From positions 1-7,538 of the forward strand of contig NZ_CALIBF010000055.1 of the NCBI RefSeq assembly GCF_938045465.1: a stretch of DNA of 7,538 nt, in the 5' to 3' direction. Positions 6,912 to 7,538 of the stretch are shown here, piece after piece; position 1 is the first letter of the stretch, and the number at the start of each line of letters is the position of its first letter. The position numbers and the translations under genes are program-made. This DNA is from an uncultured Campylobacter sp. GTDB taxonomy: Bacteria; Campylobacterota; Campylobacteria; Campylobacterales; Campylobacteraceae. The notes beneath the pieces were generated by a model, which was not told the DNA's origin, made no database searches, and was given only the letters and a program-made list of their open reading frames with translations.

Positions 6912-7018
6912 CTGCCATCCTTAAATTTATTCACGAAATAGATCCCCACGCCCGTCGCTACGCAGATCAGCGCGATCGTAAAAAATACGAAGCCGAGACT
7001 TATGGGGCTAGCGAGCAT
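6908..7018 (-). CDS. Small single-span membrane protein, 36 residues
   Basis: The frame runs from an ATG at 7018 to the TGA at 6908-6910. It encodes 36 residues: a short start (MLASP), a hydrophobic stretch from about residue 6 to 29 (including LGFVFFTIALICVATGVG) and a basic tail NKFKDGR. This is the pattern of a single transmembrane helix with the positive end in the cytoplasm. GAAGG lies a suitable distance upstream, inside the end of ileS. The gene overlaps ileS by 11 bases and gatA by 4 bases (ATGA), filling exactly the space between two conserved genes. I recall a small membrane-protein gene between ileS and gatA in C. jejuni, which fits, but I cannot check it. Function is unknown. The overlaps and the clear helix argue against a chance ORF. 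Confidence 0.72.
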   Translation of the reverse strand: MLASPISLGFVFFTIALICVATGVGIYFVNKFKDGR

Positions 7019-7538
7019 GCATGACCTTCGCGCAGCGCGGGCAGAGCTCATCAGGCTCTTTTGCGTTAAATTTCCAGCATCTCGGGCATTTGTGTTTAGA
7101 GGATTTTACGAGGCGGAAAATTTCATCGTTTATCTTAAATTCCGCCAGAGCCTCCTCGCTTTGCAGAGTGTCCACGTCGCTTACCATGAACCAATCCGCC
7201 ACGCCTAGGATGTCGTTTGATAAAATTTCGTTCGAGCTCGTTTCTAAAACCAGCTCGAGCGTCGATTTGATGATCTTGTCTTTTTTCAGCGCGTCGATGA
7301 GCTCGAAAAATTTCTCTCTCGATTTGATTAAAATTTCGTCAAATTCTATGAAATCGTCAAATTCTATCGGCTTATAGATTAGATCAAAGGCGTCCTCCTT
7401 GCCCTCTTTGATGATATGCGGCGCAAACTGCATCACTTCGTCGATCGTGTAGGTTAGCGTAGGCGCGATCAGAGGCAGCAGCGCTCGCGTAATCAGAGCT
7501 ATCGCGCTTTGCGCGCTTCTGCGGCGCGGCTCGTCGGG
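7008..7538 (-). CDS. ileS: Isoleucine-tRNA ligase, C-terminal part
   Basis: The frame stays open to the right edge, so only the last 176 residues are present; the family is usually 900 or more residues long. IleRS charges tRNA(Ile) with isoleucine. The visible part is the anticodon-binding helical domain, with the class Ia segments RRRSAQSAIALITRALL and LIAPTLTYTIDEVMQFAP. It is followed by a charged linker and the C-terminal zinc ribbon, CPRCWKF through LCPRC (CxxC, 11 residues, CxxC), typical of bacterial IleRS. The frame continues upstream of the GTG/ATG codons at 7436 and 7433, so those are internal residues, not starts. The TAG stop lies inside the start of the 36-residue membrane gene. 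This is the most upstream visible gene of the operon. Confidence 0.95.
   Translation of the reverse strand, partial: PDEPRRRSAQSAIALITRALLPLIAPTLTYTIDEVMQFAPHIIKEGKEDAFDLIYKPIEFDDFIEFDEILIKSREKFFELIDALKKDKIIKSTLELVLETSSNEILSNDILGVADWFMVSDVDTLQSEEALAEFKINDEIFRLVKSSKHKCPRCWKFNAKEPDELCPRCAKVMHAR

Noticed and set aside
1..7538. tRNA, rRNA or insertion-sequence genes
   Set aside because: No cloverleaf-like arm pattern, rRNA segment, transposase motif or terminal inverted repeat was recognised on either strand.

Overview
The window looks like a chromosomal segment of a GC-rich Campylobacter (the C. gracilis / rectus / showae / curvus kind). This rests on the gene content and order ileS, a small membrane protein gene, gatA, guaB, metX, xseB and a nitrilase-family gene, on AAGGA-type ribosome binding sites, and on the very frequent word AAATTT inside otherwise GC-rich coding DNA. 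The genus is an inference from gene order and style; no search was run.

The left edge (1-911) is on the + strand and is clearly AT-rich. It holds the 3' part of an unrecognised gene with ankyrin-like helices. Six bases after its stop is a strong ribosome binding site serving an ORF of only 12 codons, which looks like the start of a gene that has been cut off. This edge resembles an acquired or rearranged accessory region. A 9-bp GC-rich hairpin (938-967) lies between it and the convergent genes to the right.

From 973 to the right edge all genes are on the minus strand, so transcription runs from right to left: ileS (3' part only), an unlisted 36-residue membrane peptide gene, gatA, guaB, metX, xseB, a carbon-nitrogen hydrolase gene and a short ThiF/MoeB-like (E1-like) gene. 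Adjacent genes overlap by 4 or 11 bases or are separated by 3 or 9 bases. This is the pattern of a single co-transcribed and partly translationally coupled unit. Its promoter lies outside the window.

The operon groups translation (IleRS, GatCAB amidotransferase), guanine nucleotide synthesis (IMP dehydrogenase), methionine synthesis (homoserine O-acyltransferase) and DNA repair (exonuclease VII small subunit) with a two-gene tail of unknown purpose. No gap between genes exceeds 300 bases.

Most of the window is ordinary housekeeping DNA, and I do not see a complete new biological system. The strongest oddity is a low-complexity insertion of about 110 residues in the nitrilase-family protein, carrying seven tandem 18-bp (six-residue) repeats. 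Other points are the loss of the zinc/catalytic cysteines in the E1-like protein, a possible missing catalytic lysine in the nitrilase, and the overlapping 36-residue membrane peptide.
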